DNA of 64,000 nucleotides. It comes from Lachnospiraceae bacterium. Its GTDB lineage: Bacteria; Bacillota; Clostridia; Lachnospirales; Lachnospiraceae. Positions within the stretch are counted from its first letter, which is position 1. Each line of letters starts with the position of its first letter. This document shows positions 8,502 through 17,393 of the stretch, piece by piece. The DNA is taken from positions 1 through 64,000 of the forward strand of contig JAILKJ010000082.1 of the NCBI GenBank assembly GCA_024693845.1, written 5' to 3'. The position numbers were made by a program, and so were the translations under genes. The notes under the pieces were generated by a model. It made no database searches, was not told the origin of the DNA, and was given only the letters and a program-made list of their open reading frames with translations.

Positions 8502-9920
8502 ATGGGTAACATCACAGCCAAAAGAATGATGATCGCCGCACTGAAAAGCGGTAGCGGCAAAACAACCATCACCTGCGGCCTTCTCGCGCTTTTGAAGCAG
8601 AAGGGACTGGATCCGGTCTCCTTTAAATGCGGCCCGGATTATATCGATCCAATGTTTCACAAAAAGGTGCTTTCGGTTGACAGCAGGAACCTGGATACCT
8701 TCTTTTCCGGGACGGATGGTGTAAGGGAAAGCCTGGAAAACATGGGTGACCGCTACGCCCTCATCGAGGGTGTCATGGGAATGTATGACGGAATGAGTCC
8801 GGAGGGGATCGAAGGCTCCTGCTATGAGATCGCCCTTGCCACCGAAACACCCATCCTTCTTGTGATCGATGCTGCAGGGGCAGGCAGATCCATCCTTGCC
8901 ATGATCGCGGGGGCTCTGAGCTACGATACGGGAAAGCTGATCCGTGGGGTACTTTTGAACCGGGTCAGTGAGCATTTTTACAGATCCGTTGAACCGGTGG
9001 TTGTGAAGGAACTTGAAAGGCTTCGGCCGGACGTTAAGCTCTGCGGATTCTTTCCGAAAGGGGAGAGTTTTTCCTTTGAAAGCAGGCATCTGGGACTTCA
9101 GCTGCCGGAAGAGGTGGAGGATATCCGGGAAAGATTAGGGGGCGTGGCAGAGCAGCTGGAGGTAAGCGCTGACTTACCTGCGATCCTGGGTATCATGGAA
9201 GAAGCGCCTAAGACAGCCGGACCTGAGAGTAAGAGCATGCTTACTTCCTCAGAGGGGGAAGGACTGAGCCTGGCTGTGGCATACGATGATGCCTTCTGTT
9301 TTTACTACAGGGAGAATCTGGAGCTCTTTGAAAGAGCAGGTGTTACTCTGCGCTTCTTTTCACCCTTGTGTGACAGCAGGATCCCCGAGGATGCGGACGC
9401 TCTCCTGCTGGGAGGCGGTTATCCGGAGCTTCATCTTCAGCAGCTGGCAGGGAATACTTCCATGCTGGCATCTGTCCGGGAGGCTGTGGAACGGGGCATC
9501 CCGTCTCTTGCCGAGTGCGGTGGCTTTATGTATCTCCACAGGCTCGTAGCGGACAAGGAAGGAAAAGAATATGAGCTGGTGGGGGCCATAGACGGCAAGT
9601 GCAGCTACACAGGACGTCTGGTCCGTTTCGGATATTTAGAGATCGATGAATGCCATGAGGATGCCTTCGCGCAGGATCCGCTTTTCGGCGCTCTGGTGGG
9701 GATGAAGGGACATGAGTTCCACTACTTCGACAGCACCGTAAACGGGGACAGCTTCCGGGCCCGCAAACCCCAAAAGGATCTTACCTGGGACTGCATGATC
9801 GCCCGGGGCCGGAGTCTGTGGGGCTTCCCGCATTTTAACTATCCTTCCAAGCCGGAGTTCGTTGAATCGTTTATCTCGGCCATGAGAGCTTTTCATACAC
9901 AGCGTTACGATCCGCACTGA
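8502..9920 (+). CDS. cbiA: Cobyrinate a,c-diamide synthase CbiA
   Basis: CbiA amidates the a and c side chains of cobyrinate with glutamine and ATP. The 472-residue protein has an N-terminal P-loop-type ATPase domain (ALKSGSGKTT, residues 13-22, then FKCGPDYIDPMFH and EGVMGMYDG). It also has a C-terminal class I glutamine amidotransferase-like domain with LLLGGGYPELH and LAECGGFMYL, whose Cys339 is the expected nucleophile. The C-terminal KGHEFHYFDS is typical of the family. HgcA-type or hydrogenobyrinate CobB enzymes are homologous, but the anaerobic neighbours favour CbiA. This is the last cobalamin gene in the window; no clear terminator follows. Confidence 0.95.
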   Translation: MGNITAKRMMIAALKSGSGKTTITCGLLALLKQKGLDPVSFKCGPDYIDPMFHKKVLSVDSRNLDTFFSGTDGVRESLENMGDRYALIEGVMGMYDGMSPEGIEGSCYEIALATETPILLVIDAAGAGRSILAMIAGALSYDTGKLIRGVLLNRVSEHFYRSVEPVVVKELERLRPDVKLCGFFPKGESFSFESRHLGLQLPEEVEDIRERLGGVAEQLEVSADLPAILGIMEEAPKTAGPESKSMLTSSEGEGLSLAVAYDDAFCFYYRENLELFERAGVTLRFFSPLCDSRIPEDADALLLGGGYPELHLQQLAGNTSMLASVREAVERGIPSLAECGGFMYLHRLVADKEGKEYELVGAIDGKCSYTGRLVRFGYLEIDECHEDAFAQDPLFGALVGMKGHEFHYFDSTVNGDSFRARKPQKDLTWDCMIARGRSLWGFPHFNYPSKPEFVESFISAMRAFHTQRYDPH

Positions 9921-9960
9921 CTCCCCCACTGCAATCTCGCATGTATGGCAAATCCCCTTG

Positions 9961-9989
9961 TTGACGCAGTATCCGCGGGATAATATAAT
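9961..9989 (+). promoter_or_regulatory. Strong sigma-A promoter for the histidine kinase gene
   Basis: TTGACG (9961-9966) and a perfect TATAAT (9984-9989) are separated by exactly 17 bases. Transcription would begin near 9996. This excludes an upstream ATG at 10004, which would have almost no leader, and supports the ATG at 10043. Confidence 0.8.
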
Positions 9990-10042
9990 ATATTCGGTAT
10001 GCTATGCCCGTGCCGGACGCGGACAGGAAGGATGAATCCCAC

Positions 10043-13000
10043 ATGAATGAGATAATGCTCGAGGTAGCGGCCGTCTGGATCGCCCTGTTTTGTTTTGTAG
10101 ATTGTCTGAAGAACCGTCGTCATCTCTATCTTCCTTTTCCGAAGACCTGGGAAAAGAAGCTGCAAAGTCAGCATTTCGTCTATCTGATGCTGCTGCTCAC
10201 GCTTCTTCTGTCAGCGATCCCCTCGGTGATCGAGGTGATCCTGGAAAACTATGTGACCCACAGAAGTGCGCTGGCACTGACCATCGTTAACGAAGCTTAC
10301 TTTATCTTCCATACGGTTCTGTCCGTTCTCTTTACCCTGTATATAGTCGATATGACCAACGCAGCCAATGACCGGAGCCGGGACTTTTTCCTGCTGTTCC
10401 TGCTTCCCTTCTTCGTTGGCGAATTACTGGTCATCTTCAATCCCATCACTCATCTGATCTATTATGTGGATGAAGCCGCGGTCTATCACCGCGGACCCTA
10501 TCTCTGGACCTTGTATCTGATCGCCGCGATCTACGTGGTCGTGGGCGTGATCTTTTTCTTCCGCTATATCGGAAGGCTTTCCAAAATGGACCGGGTATCC
10601 ATCCTGATCCTGATCTCCATTGCGATCTTCGGTATCTGTATCCAGGCGGCTTTTGCCATCCCGGTGGAGCTGTTCTTTGAGGCCATCGGTTTCCTGGGCT
10701 TTTTGATGCTGCTGGAGGATAAGGGGGCCCGGCACAGAGGAGGACGCAGCAGCCGTATCTCCAAGGGCTTTATTGTTGTCGTTTCCCTCATTTTTCTTAC
10801 GGTCATCATCATCAATATCAACCTGATCTATCATGTGGGAAGCGATCAGACCGGAACCATCGGCCGTATCCGTATCGACAGTATCAAGGGCGAGCTGCAG
10901 GAGACCATCTCATCGGCGGAGGGCAATCTGCTTCGCTTTGCCATGGGAACGGAGCAGCTTCTGAATGAATCCGCAAGCCAGGAGCAGTTGGAGGAATACA
11001 TCCGCGAACAGAAGGTCTATTACAACGATGTCAGCGGTGGCAACTGCTACAATGTCTATGCTGCCTCTACGGACTGGACCATCATTCCGGATTTCGATAT
11101 GCCGGATACCTATCATGCCGTGGAGCGCTCCTGGTATCTGGGTGCGAGTCAGAATGTGGGGACGGTTTATATCACGGAGCCTTATATCGATGCGGCTACC
11201 GGTGATCTGTGCTTTACCCTGGCCTATCTGCTTTCCGACGGCAAGACGGTTACCGCCATGGATTACACCCTGACCAAGGTTCAGGAGATCGTGAACCGGA
11301 TGGGAACCGAGAAGGATCAGATGGCCATGGTGGTGACAGACGACGGAATGCTGGTGGGCTGCTCGGACACCACGCTTTTGGGGAGCAAGCTCCAGCAGGC
11401 CATGCCGGAGTATAAGGACGTTTTTGACTGGGTGAAAGCATCCAATGAGCATCTGGGTTTTGACACCCGCATCGACGGAAAAAACAAGATCGTATTCTCC
11501 AGTGAGACCAGTAACGGCTGGCAGCTTATCTTAGTGGAGGACAGCGACAATCTATATTCGGAGATCTATCGTCAGATGGTCATGCTGGGAACCGTGGACG
11601 TTCTGATGGTAGCGGTGATCATCGTGTTCTATCTGGTGAGCGTCAACAACCAGGAGAAATCCGAGACTACGCTGGCTTCCACGGAAAGCTTCCTCTCCCG
11701 TCTGGCGGAGGATCTGAAGACGCCCCTGCACAACATCCTGAGGGTCAGCGATCTGTCCCTGAAGCTGGAGGAAACGGACACCCGGGCCGCCATGCGCGAT
11801 ATTACCGAATCGGGTATGCGGCTGCAGGAAAAAGTGAACAATCTGGTCTCCTATTCCAATATCCTCCGGGAGGGGATCCAGGAAGAAAGCGTCTCCAAGG
11901 AAAAGACCAGACGCAGCGGATCGGTATCCAGCCGGTATATCCGTAACGGTATCATCGGCATCCTGGTGGGAGCACTTTGCGTGGGTCTGGTGATCTGTCT
12001 GGGTACCACGACGAACTGGGGAAAAGTGCGGATCGGCCGTGAGGCGGACCGCTATAATAATGAGCTTACGCAGTGGATGCTGAAACAGCAGAGCATCCTG
12101 CAGATGTTCACGGATGTGATCGTGGCAGATCCTTCCGTTCTGGATGACTATGACAGTGCGGTCAAATGGCTGGATGATATCGGACAGAATTACAGTGAGA
12201 TGTCCTTCTGCTACATGGCCAATCCATATAATAAAGAGCATGCTATCATCATGAACAACGGCTGGGTGCCCGAGCCTGACTACAAGGTGGAAGAGAGGCA
12301 GTGGTATATCGATACGGTTAATTCCGGCGACGGTTATAATATCTCCGCACCCTATTACGATGCCCAGACGGGTCTTTACTGTATCACTTTTTCACAGACA
12401 GTCTATTCCAAGGACGGCAACTTCCTGGGCGTGTTTGCCATCGACTGTTTCATCGACAAGCTGATCGATGTGTTAGCAGACAGTTACTCGGAGGAGGGTT
12501 ATGCATTCCTGGTGGATCCGGATGGTGTGATCATCAATCATCCGGATAAGGCCTACGAGATGACCAGTGATTCGTCTGTAAATATCGAGGATACCCAGTA
12601 TGCGGATGCTTACCATCATGACAGCGTGGTGGGCATGCGGGATTATAACGGCAAATATGTGGCCTGTTATGCACAAAAGAGCAAGGATTCCGGATTCACA
12701 GTGGTGGTGGTACAGAGCTGGTGGAGTATTTACGGCAGCGTATTCTGGATGGTCCTTATCTTCCTTCTGCTGATCATAGCCTCCATCATTGCGGTTGCGG
12801 TGATGATCAACCGGTTCATAGGATGGCAGGAAGAGGCCAATGAAAAACTGGTAGCGGCTGCTAACGAGGCAGTGGAGGCCGGAAAGGCCAAATCCCAGTT
12901 CCTGGCTCAGATGTCCCATGAGATCCGGACGCCCATCAATGCGGTGCTTGGTATGAATGAAATGATCCTTCGTGAATCCGAGGATCCTTCCATCCGGGAA

Positions 13001-14554
13001 TATGCCGGCAATATCCATTCCGCCGGAAGAAATCTGCTGGGACTCATTAACAGCATCCTGGACTTTTCCAAGATCGAAGAGGGCAGGATGGAGATCATTC
13101 CCGTGCGGTACGAAACGGCGGTCATGCTGGACAATGTGATCCATTCGATCCTGCAAAGAGCAGAAGATAAGGGGCTTCTCTTTGAAGCGCATATTGACAG
13201 AGAACTTCCGGGGACGCTCTTCGGAGATGACATGCGTCTTTCCCAGATCATCGTAAACCTTCTGACCAATGCGGTGAAGTACACAAGGGAAGGCAGGGTG
13301 GATCTGTTTGTCAAAGGTGTTAAGAAGGAAGGTGACAGGATACGGCTGCAGATATCCGTAAAAGATACGGGTATCGGTATCAAGGAGGAAGATCTGGATA
13401 AGCTCTTTGATTCCTTCACAAGACTGGATGAGACCAGGAACCGTAACATTGAAGGTACCGGACTGGGTATGGCCATCGTCACCAGGCTTTTGGATATGAT
13501 GGGGTCGAAGCTCAGTGTAGAGAGCGAATACGGAAAAGGATCCGAGTTCTCCTTCGAGGTTGAGCAGGATATCCTGGATGAGACCCCCATCGGTGACTTT
13601 GAGCAGCGTGCAAAAGAGCTGGCCGAAAAGAAGGATGAGGACAGCTATCTCTATGCACCCAAGGCACGGCTTCTTGTGGTGGATGACAATGAACTGAACC
13701 TGAAGGTGATCAAGAATCTGCTCAAGCGTGGCGGCATGGATCCCACCCTGGCGTCCTCCGGAGCCCAGGCTCTGGAATACCTGCAAAAAGAAACCTTCGA
13801 CGTAGTTCTCCTTGATCACATGATGCCTCATATGGACGGTATCGAAACCCTGCAGAAAGCCAGGCAGGAGAGCCTTATCCCCGATGGCTGCAGCGTCATC
13901 GCTCTGACGGCCAATGCGGTGGTAGGTGCCAGAGAGTCTTATCTGGAAGCGGGATTTGATGATTATCTGTCCAAGCCGGTAGAGGTGAAGGCCCTGGAGA
14001 GTGCTCTTTCCAGATATCTGCCGGAAGACCTCTGGGAGATGCGAAAGACAGAGGATGAAAAGAGTAAGCAGGAGGCAACAAAAGAAGTCCAGTCTTCGGA
14101 GAACGAGGAGGTTCTGGAGTTTGCACCGGGCGGAGAGGATGTACTGGAGTTTGCTCCTTCCGGGGAAGATGCGGCAGATGGATCGCAGAACGATGACGGA
14201 GCATTTTTCGACAGACTGAAAGAGGGCGGCATTTCGGTGGAGGAAGGCCTGGGCTATTGCGCCGGGGATAAGATGTTCTACCGTGAGGTGCTGGGAGATT
14301 ATGCAGATGCCATGGAAGAAAGGCTGGGCGAGCTGGATGAGGCACTGACAGCTGGGGACATGGAGACCTATGCCATTAAGGTGCATGCCCTTAAAAGCGT
14401 AGCCAGATCCGTGGGAGATACAGGGGTGTTTGAGCAGGCAAGGGATCTGGAGGCAGCCTCGAAGGAGGGACAGGAGGAAGTGGTACGAAAGGGACACGGG
14501 CCTCTGAGTGAGTCTTACCGGGCCAGTGAGAAACTGATCCACGAGCCTGTGTAA
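10043..14554 (+). CDS. Large hybrid sensor histidine kinase with two Cache sensor modules, REC and HPt
   Basis: This 1,503-residue inner-membrane sensor would autophosphorylate and pass phosphate His-Asp-His. The start is ATG 10043, with AGGAAGG 11 bases upstream and a promoter at 9961. The order is: about seven membrane helices (residues 1-222), a further helix, a first extracytoplasmic Cache-like domain (about 264-511, containing PYIDAATGDLCFT), and a helix. Next come an isolated HisKA-like segment, another helix, a second Cache domain (about 666-896, PYYDAQTGLYCIT) and a helix. The catalytic kinase follows with SHEIRTP (His959) and a HATPase domain, then a receiver (LLDHMMP, Asp1258) and an HPt domain (KVHALKS, His1448). 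In the first HisKA-like segment (AEDLKTPLHN) the phosphoacceptor is Glu556. The ligand is unknown. No DNA-binding partner gene is adjacent. Confidence 0.93.
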   Translation: MNEIMLEVAAVWIALFCFVDCLKNRRHLYLPFPKTWEKKLQSQHFVYLMLLLTLLLSAIPSVIEVILENYVTHRSALALTIVNEAYFIFHTVLSVLFTLYIVDMTNAANDRSRDFFLLFLLPFFVGELLVIFNPITHLIYYVDEAAVYHRGPYLWTLYLIAAIYVVVGVIFFFRYIGRLSKMDRVSILILISIAIFGICIQAAFAIPVELFFEAIGFLGFLMLLEDKGARHRGGRSSRISKGFIVVVSLIFLTVIIININLIYHVGSDQTGTIGRIRIDSIKGELQETISSAEGNLLRFAMGTEQLLNESASQEQLEEYIREQKVYYNDVSGGNCYNVYAASTDWTIIPDFDMPDTYHAVERSWYLGASQNVGTVYITEPYIDAATGDLCFTLAYLLSDGKTVTAMDYTLTKVQEIVNRMGTEKDQMAMVVTDDGMLVGCSDTTLLGSKLQQAMPEYKDVFDWVKASNEHLGFDTRIDGKNKIVFSSETSNGWQLILVEDSDNLYSEIYRQMVMLGTVDVLMVAVIIVFYLVSVNNQEKSETTLASTESFLSRLAEDLKTPLHNILRVSDLSLKLEETDTRAAMRDITESGMRLQEKVNNLVSYSNILREGIQEESVSKEKTRRSGSVSSRYIRNGIIGILVGALCVGLVICLGTTTNWGKVRIGREADRYNNELTQWMLKQQSILQMFTDVIVADPSVLDDYDSAVKWLDDIGQNYSEMSFCYMANPYNKEHAIIMNNGWVPEPDYKVEERQWYIDTVNSGDGYNISAPYYDAQTGLYCITFSQTVYSKDGNFLGVFAIDCFIDKLIDVLADSYSEEGYAFLVDPDGVIINHPDKAYEMTSDSSVNIEDTQYADAYHHDSVVGMRDYNGKYVACYAQKSKDSGFTVVVVQSWWSIYGSVFWMVLIFLLLIIASIIAVAVMINRFIGWQEEANEKLVAAANEAVEAGKAKSQFLAQMSHEIRTPINAVLGMNEMILRESEDPSIREYAGNIHSAGRNLLGLINSILDFSKIEEGRMEIIPVRYETAVMLDNVIHSILQRAEDKGLLFEAHIDRELPGTLFGDDMRLSQIIVNLLTNAVKYTREGRVDLFVKGVKKEGDRIRLQISVKDTGIGIKEEDLDKLFDSFTRLDETRNRNIEGTGLGMAIVTRLLDMMGSKLSVESEYGKGSEFSFEVEQDILDETPIGDFEQRAKELAEKKDEDSYLYAPKARLLVVDDNELNLKVIKNLLKRGGMDPTLASSGAQALEYLQKETFDVVLLDHMMPHMDGIETLQKARQESLIPDGCSVIALTANAVVGARESYLEAGFDDYLSKPVEVKALESALSRYLPEDLWEMRKTEDEKSKQEATKEVQSSENEEVLEFAPGGEDVLEFAPSGEDAADGSQNDDGAFFDRLKEGGISVEEGLGYCAGDKMFYREVLGDYADAMEERLGELDEALTAGDMETYAIKVHALKSVARSVGDTGVFEQARDLEAASKEGQEEVVRKGHGPLSESYRASEKLIHEPV
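14111..14170 (+). repeat. Ten-codon tandem repeat in the REC-HPt linker
   Basis: Bases 14111-14140 and 14141-14170 encode VLEFAPGGED and VLEFAPSGED. The two copies differ at several synonymous positions, so this is not a fresh slippage product. They lie in the acidic linker between the receiver and HPt domains. Confidence 0.75.
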
Positions 14555-14599
14555 TATGATGTGAGGTTTTAGAACGGAAAATATCAATAGATTGGCATG

Positions 14600-14634
14600 A
14601 AAAAACGGCGGGGTTTATTTCCCCGCCGCTTCTT
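14600..14634. terminator. Bidirectional intrinsic terminator between kinase and GGDEF genes
   Basis: An 8-bp perfect GC stem, CGGCGGGG (14606-14613) and CCCCGCCG (14621-14628), has a 7-base loop. A T-rich tract follows on the + strand, and an A-run at 14600-14605 becomes U-rich on the - strand. It can serve both convergent genes. The stop codon of the GGDEF gene (14615-14617) lies in the loop. Confidence 0.85.
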
Positions 14635-16546
14635 TATGGCTCTTTTTCTCAGCGTACATGAGTTTGTCGGCTTCCTGCAGATAGGATTCGCAGATCCTGC
14701 TGATGTTATCCGGATTCCCCTCGGGAGGAGTCTGAAGATAGCAGCCGATACTGAAGGTGATGGAATATGGCTTCTTGTCCTGCTCAACGGAGCTGTTGAT
14801 GTTGTCCCGCATCTTTCCGATCAGGGCATCTGCCTTATCCCGGTCATAGTTCCTTGCCAGGATGATGAATTCGTCGCCACCGGAGCGGATGCAGATCTCG
14901 TCGCTTTGGCAGGAGAGCTTCATGGCCCGGCCGATGGTGGTGATACAGTAGTCACCTTCATCATGTCCGTAGGTGTCATTGGTGATCTTCAGGTTATCCA
15001 TATCGATCAGGAATACGGCAAGCCCGGTCCTGTTATCGGCACAGCTCTGATAGTATTCCGGGAAGTTCAGGGTATAGCCCCTTCTGTTGAACAGTCCTGT
15101 CAGCGTATCGGAGGTGTACATGATCTCCATCTGACGGATGGTTACCTGAAGCTGTTTCTTCACATGCCAGTTCTCCAGCATGGTACTGATATTGATGAAC
15201 CAGGACTTGATATTGGCCTGGGACAGATTCTTAAGCTCGGGCGATACGATGAAGTAGCCGAGGAAGTACTGCATATGGTGGATGGGGATCAGGTAGTAGG
15301 GTTTGGGATCCTCCATCATTGCCTTGGGGAGCAATTCTCCCTGGGACAGGATCTCCCGCTTGACTGACTCACCGTTATATTTGCCGCAGACAACCTCGAA
15401 GCGGCAGCCCTCAAAATCTTTGGTATCGTTCACTACGTGATGCCGTTCCCAACCGTCCATCAGACACAGGACGGCGTCCTTGAAGCCGGTATCCGTGCAG
15501 CAGTTCTGCTCGATCTCCCTGAAGACATACTCATCACTTTCTGCCGAGGAGACGGAAAGGATCAGGTTGGTACTCGACTGGGAGAGCTTGCCCAGCTTGT
15601 GGATCACGGTGGCATAGAAATCACGCAGATGATCCTCCTGATAGGAGTGCCTGGGGTGACAGCCGCAGGACTGTCTGGTCTGCATGATGCCGGGAAGAGC
15701 GGTGAGCATCGGATGCTTTTCTCCCTTCCAAAGCTTCTCCAGGATCTGAACACCGGTCCTTCCTACGCCCTCAAAAGGCTGGGAGGAGGTGGTTATGGTG
15801 GGATCATGGTAGCGGGACTGTATTACGTCGTCGTAGCCTGTTACGATCACGTCCTCGGGAACCTTGTAGCCCCGGCGGATGAGCTCGTCGATGACGCCGA
15901 TGGCCATGTAATCGTTGGCACATATGATAGCATCCGGAAGCTTACGGTCCGAATAGGATTTGTATTTCTGAAGGATCTCGTCCACCACCCTGGGACCACA
16001 GTCATACCACAGATCGCCGATCACGATATTACTGTCATCATGAGGGATCTTGTGACTGTCCAGGGAGGCCTTAAACACCTGAAGACGCTCCTGTGAAAAG
16101 GACAGGTGCAGATTTCCGGCCACATGGATCAGCTCCCGACAATGGTGGGCATCGATCACATGATCCACCAACTCCTGCAGGGAGAGCATATGGTCATTGA
16201 CGACGCTGTGATGGTCGTCAAAAATATCGCCTAAACATACGACAGGACAGGGACAATCGTCCTTGATCTTGCGGATCGTATCCTGAAAGAGATCCGGCAG
16301 ATAACTGTCATAGGTGATCAGTCCGTCGAAAAGGTTGAGGTTCGGCAGTTTGTAGATCGCCACGTCACCGATGTCGTAGTTGGAAAAGCGGGTATATTCC
16401 GTGCTGGAATAGTTGTCGCTGAAGCTCGCAAAAAACAGGAGCTTGATATCGTCTTCCAGCGCCTGACTGATGGTGCCGTATTCAGTTTCCTTTACCATAT
16501 CCTGGTAGATATCCGCAATAAATGCCGCTACAACTTTTCTTTTCAT
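14615..16546 (-). CDS. Periplasmic-binding-protein-like sensor fused to GGDEF domain
   Basis: This 643-residue protein has an N-terminal LacI/PBP-type ligand-binding domain (about 1-290) with AFIADIYQDMVKETEYG, PDAIICANDYMAIGVIDELI and DVIVTGYDDVIQSRYHDP. A linker region follows, then a C-terminal GGDEF domain beginning LTGLFNRRGYTLNFPEY, with GGDEF at 556-560. No DNA-binding helix-turn-helix, signal peptide or membrane span precedes the sensor, so it looks like a cytoplasmic ligand-responsive diguanylate cyclase. The usual RxxD inhibitory site before GGDEF is absent (the equivalent residues read QSDE). Its final codons form one arm of a terminator, and its ATG lies only 10 bases from a perfect -10 box. 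Such PBP-GGDEF fusions are frequent in Lachnospiraceae. The ligand is unknown, and actual c-di-GMP synthesis is inferred. Confidence 0.9.
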   Translation of the reverse strand: MKRKVVAAFIADIYQDMVKETEYGTISQALEDDIKLLFFASFSDNYSSTEYTRFSNYDIGDVAIYKLPNLNLFDGLITYDSYLPDLFQDTIRKIKDDCPCPVVCLGDIFDDHHSVVNDHMLSLQELVDHVIDAHHCRELIHVAGNLHLSFSQERLQVFKASLDSHKIPHDDSNIVIGDLWYDCGPRVVDEILQKYKSYSDRKLPDAIICANDYMAIGVIDELIRRGYKVPEDVIVTGYDDVIQSRYHDPTITTSSQPFEGVGRTGVQILEKLWKGEKHPMLTALPGIMQTRQSCGCHPRHSYQEDHLRDFYATVIHKLGKLSQSSTNLILSVSSAESDEYVFREIEQNCCTDTGFKDAVLCLMDGWERHHVVNDTKDFEGCRFEVVCGKYNGESVKREILSQGELLPKAMMEDPKPYYLIPIHHMQYFLGYFIVSPELKNLSQANIKSWFINISTMLENWHVKKQLQVTIRQMEIMYTSDTLTGLFNRRGYTLNFPEYYQSCADNRTGLAVFLIDMDNLKITNDTYGHDEGDYCITTIGRAMKLSCQSDEICIRSGGDEFIILARNYDRDKADALIGKMRDNINSSVEQDKKPYSITFSIGCYLQTPPEGNPDNISRICESYLQEADKLMYAEKKSHKEAAGK

Positions 16547-16555
16547 ACGAATGGG

Positions 16556-16584
16556 ATTATATCATAAAAAGTGCCTGCTGTCAT
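16556..16584 (-). promoter_or_regulatory. Promoter for the PBP-GGDEF gene, almost touching its start codon
   Basis: On the - strand, ATGACA (16579-16584), 17 bases, and a perfect TATAAT (16556-16561) point at the ATG at 16544-16546. Transcription would start around 16549, leaving a leader of only a few bases and no visible ribosome site, so a leaderless message is possible. Confidence 0.6.
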
Positions 16585-16587
16585 CTT

Positions 16588-16616
16588 TTGACGCGGGGTT
16601 TTTTCTATGATAAAAT
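16588..16616 (+). promoter_or_regulatory. Promoter for the cytidylyltransferase-led cassette
   Basis: TTGACG (16588-16593), a 17-base spacer and TAAAAT (16611-16616) precede the ATG at 16666, which has a GGGAG ribosome site. It lies back to back with the - strand promoter at 16556-16584, so the two divergent promoters share about 60 bases. Confidence 0.7.
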
Positions 16617-16665
16617 ATAAAACGCTGATGACTATGAAAACAGTCACAAAAGGGAGTAACGAAGA

Positions 16666-17382
16666 ATGAATATTGCAGTGATCATTGCCAGCGGCAGCGG
16701 ACAGCGGATGGGCCAGGATATCCCCAAGCAGTTTATCAATGTCTACGATAAGCCCGTTCTGATCTATACCCTTGAGGGGTTTCAGAAGCATCCCGAGATC
16801 GATGCCATCGAGGTGGTGACCTTGGAGGGCTGGCATGACATCGTATGGGCCTATGCCAAACAGTTCAATATAGATAAGCTCAAGTGGATCGTCTCCGGCG
16901 GCAGCAGCGCCCAGGAGTCCATCCGAAACGGGATCTACAACCTGGAAGGGCAGGCTTCGGAGGATGATATCATCATCATCCATGATGGGATCCGTCCCCT
17001 GGTGGATGAGACGGTACTTTCGGATGTGATCGTCAAGTGCAGGCAGTACGGAAATGCCGTTACCTCCCTGCCTTACAATGAGCAGATCTTTGTGGTGGAC
17101 GATGAGATCAGTACGGTAAAGTACATCCCCAGAGAGACTCTCCGGAGGGTGTCAACGCCTCAGGCCTACCGTTTCGGCAAGGTGGATCAGGCTTACCATG
17201 AAGCTTATGAGAAACAGATCGGGATCCACGGATCTGCCTACACCAATACCATGATGGTGGAGCTGGGTGAGAGGCTCTATTTTGCAGCCGGTTCCGACAA
17301 GAACATCAAGCTCACCACCAAGGATGATCTGGAGATGTTCAAAGCGTACCTGAAATCGGACAAGGATAACTGGCTTAAGTAA
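16666..17382 (+). CDS. IspD/TarI-family cytidylyltransferase
   Basis: The 238-residue protein belongs to the IspD/TarI nucleotidyltransferases, which transfer CMP from CTP to a polyol phosphate. It starts MNIAVIIASGSGQRMGQDIPKQF, in which the G-S-G-x-R-M and PKQF motifs bind CTP. It continues VSGGSSAQESIRNGI, IIIHDGIRPLVDE, TPQAYRF and a C-terminal NIKLTTKDDLEMF, all of the family. Housekeeping IspD makes CDP-methylerythritol. Here the first position in a wall-polysaccharide locus, next to an SDR, suggests a TarI-like role in making a CDP-activated polyol for a phosphate-containing polymer. The substrate cannot be read from sequence alone. It has its own promoter and is followed by the SDR gene after 11 bases. 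Confidence 0.85.
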   Translation: MNIAVIIASGSGQRMGQDIPKQFINVYDKPVLIYTLEGFQKHPEIDAIEVVTLEGWHDIVWAYAKQFNIDKLKWIVSGGSSAQESIRNGIYNLEGQASEDDIIIIHDGIRPLVDETVLSDVIVKCRQYGNAVTSLPYNEQIFVVDDEISTVKYIPRETLRRVSTPQAYRFGKVDQAYHEAYEKQIGIHGSAYTNTMMVELGERLYFAAGSDKNIKLTTKDDLEMFKAYLKSDKDNWLK

Positions 17383-17393
17383 GGAAAACGGAT

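Noticed and set aside
1..9920. Cobalamin riboswitch
   Set aside because: No gap within the cobalamin genes is large enough for one; it would be expected upstream of the window.
10004..10042. Earlier in-frame ATG for the histidine kinase
   Set aside because: It lies only about eight bases after the predicted transcription start and has no ribosome site; ATG 10043 has AGGAAGG upstream.
12473..14587. A 704-codon open frame antisense to the histidine kinase gene
   Set aside because: It mirrors the codon pattern of a well-supported gene, has no family motif and would require a full antisense protein; treated as a shadow.
14597..15367. A + strand open frame opposite the GGDEF gene
   Set aside because: The - strand protein has clear GGDEF and PBP motifs; the + strand reading has none and begins inside the terminator.
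16666..17382. Housekeeping ispD
   Set aside because: Cannot be excluded by sequence, but no isoprenoid gene is near and it leads a surface-polymer cassette, so the specific name was not used.
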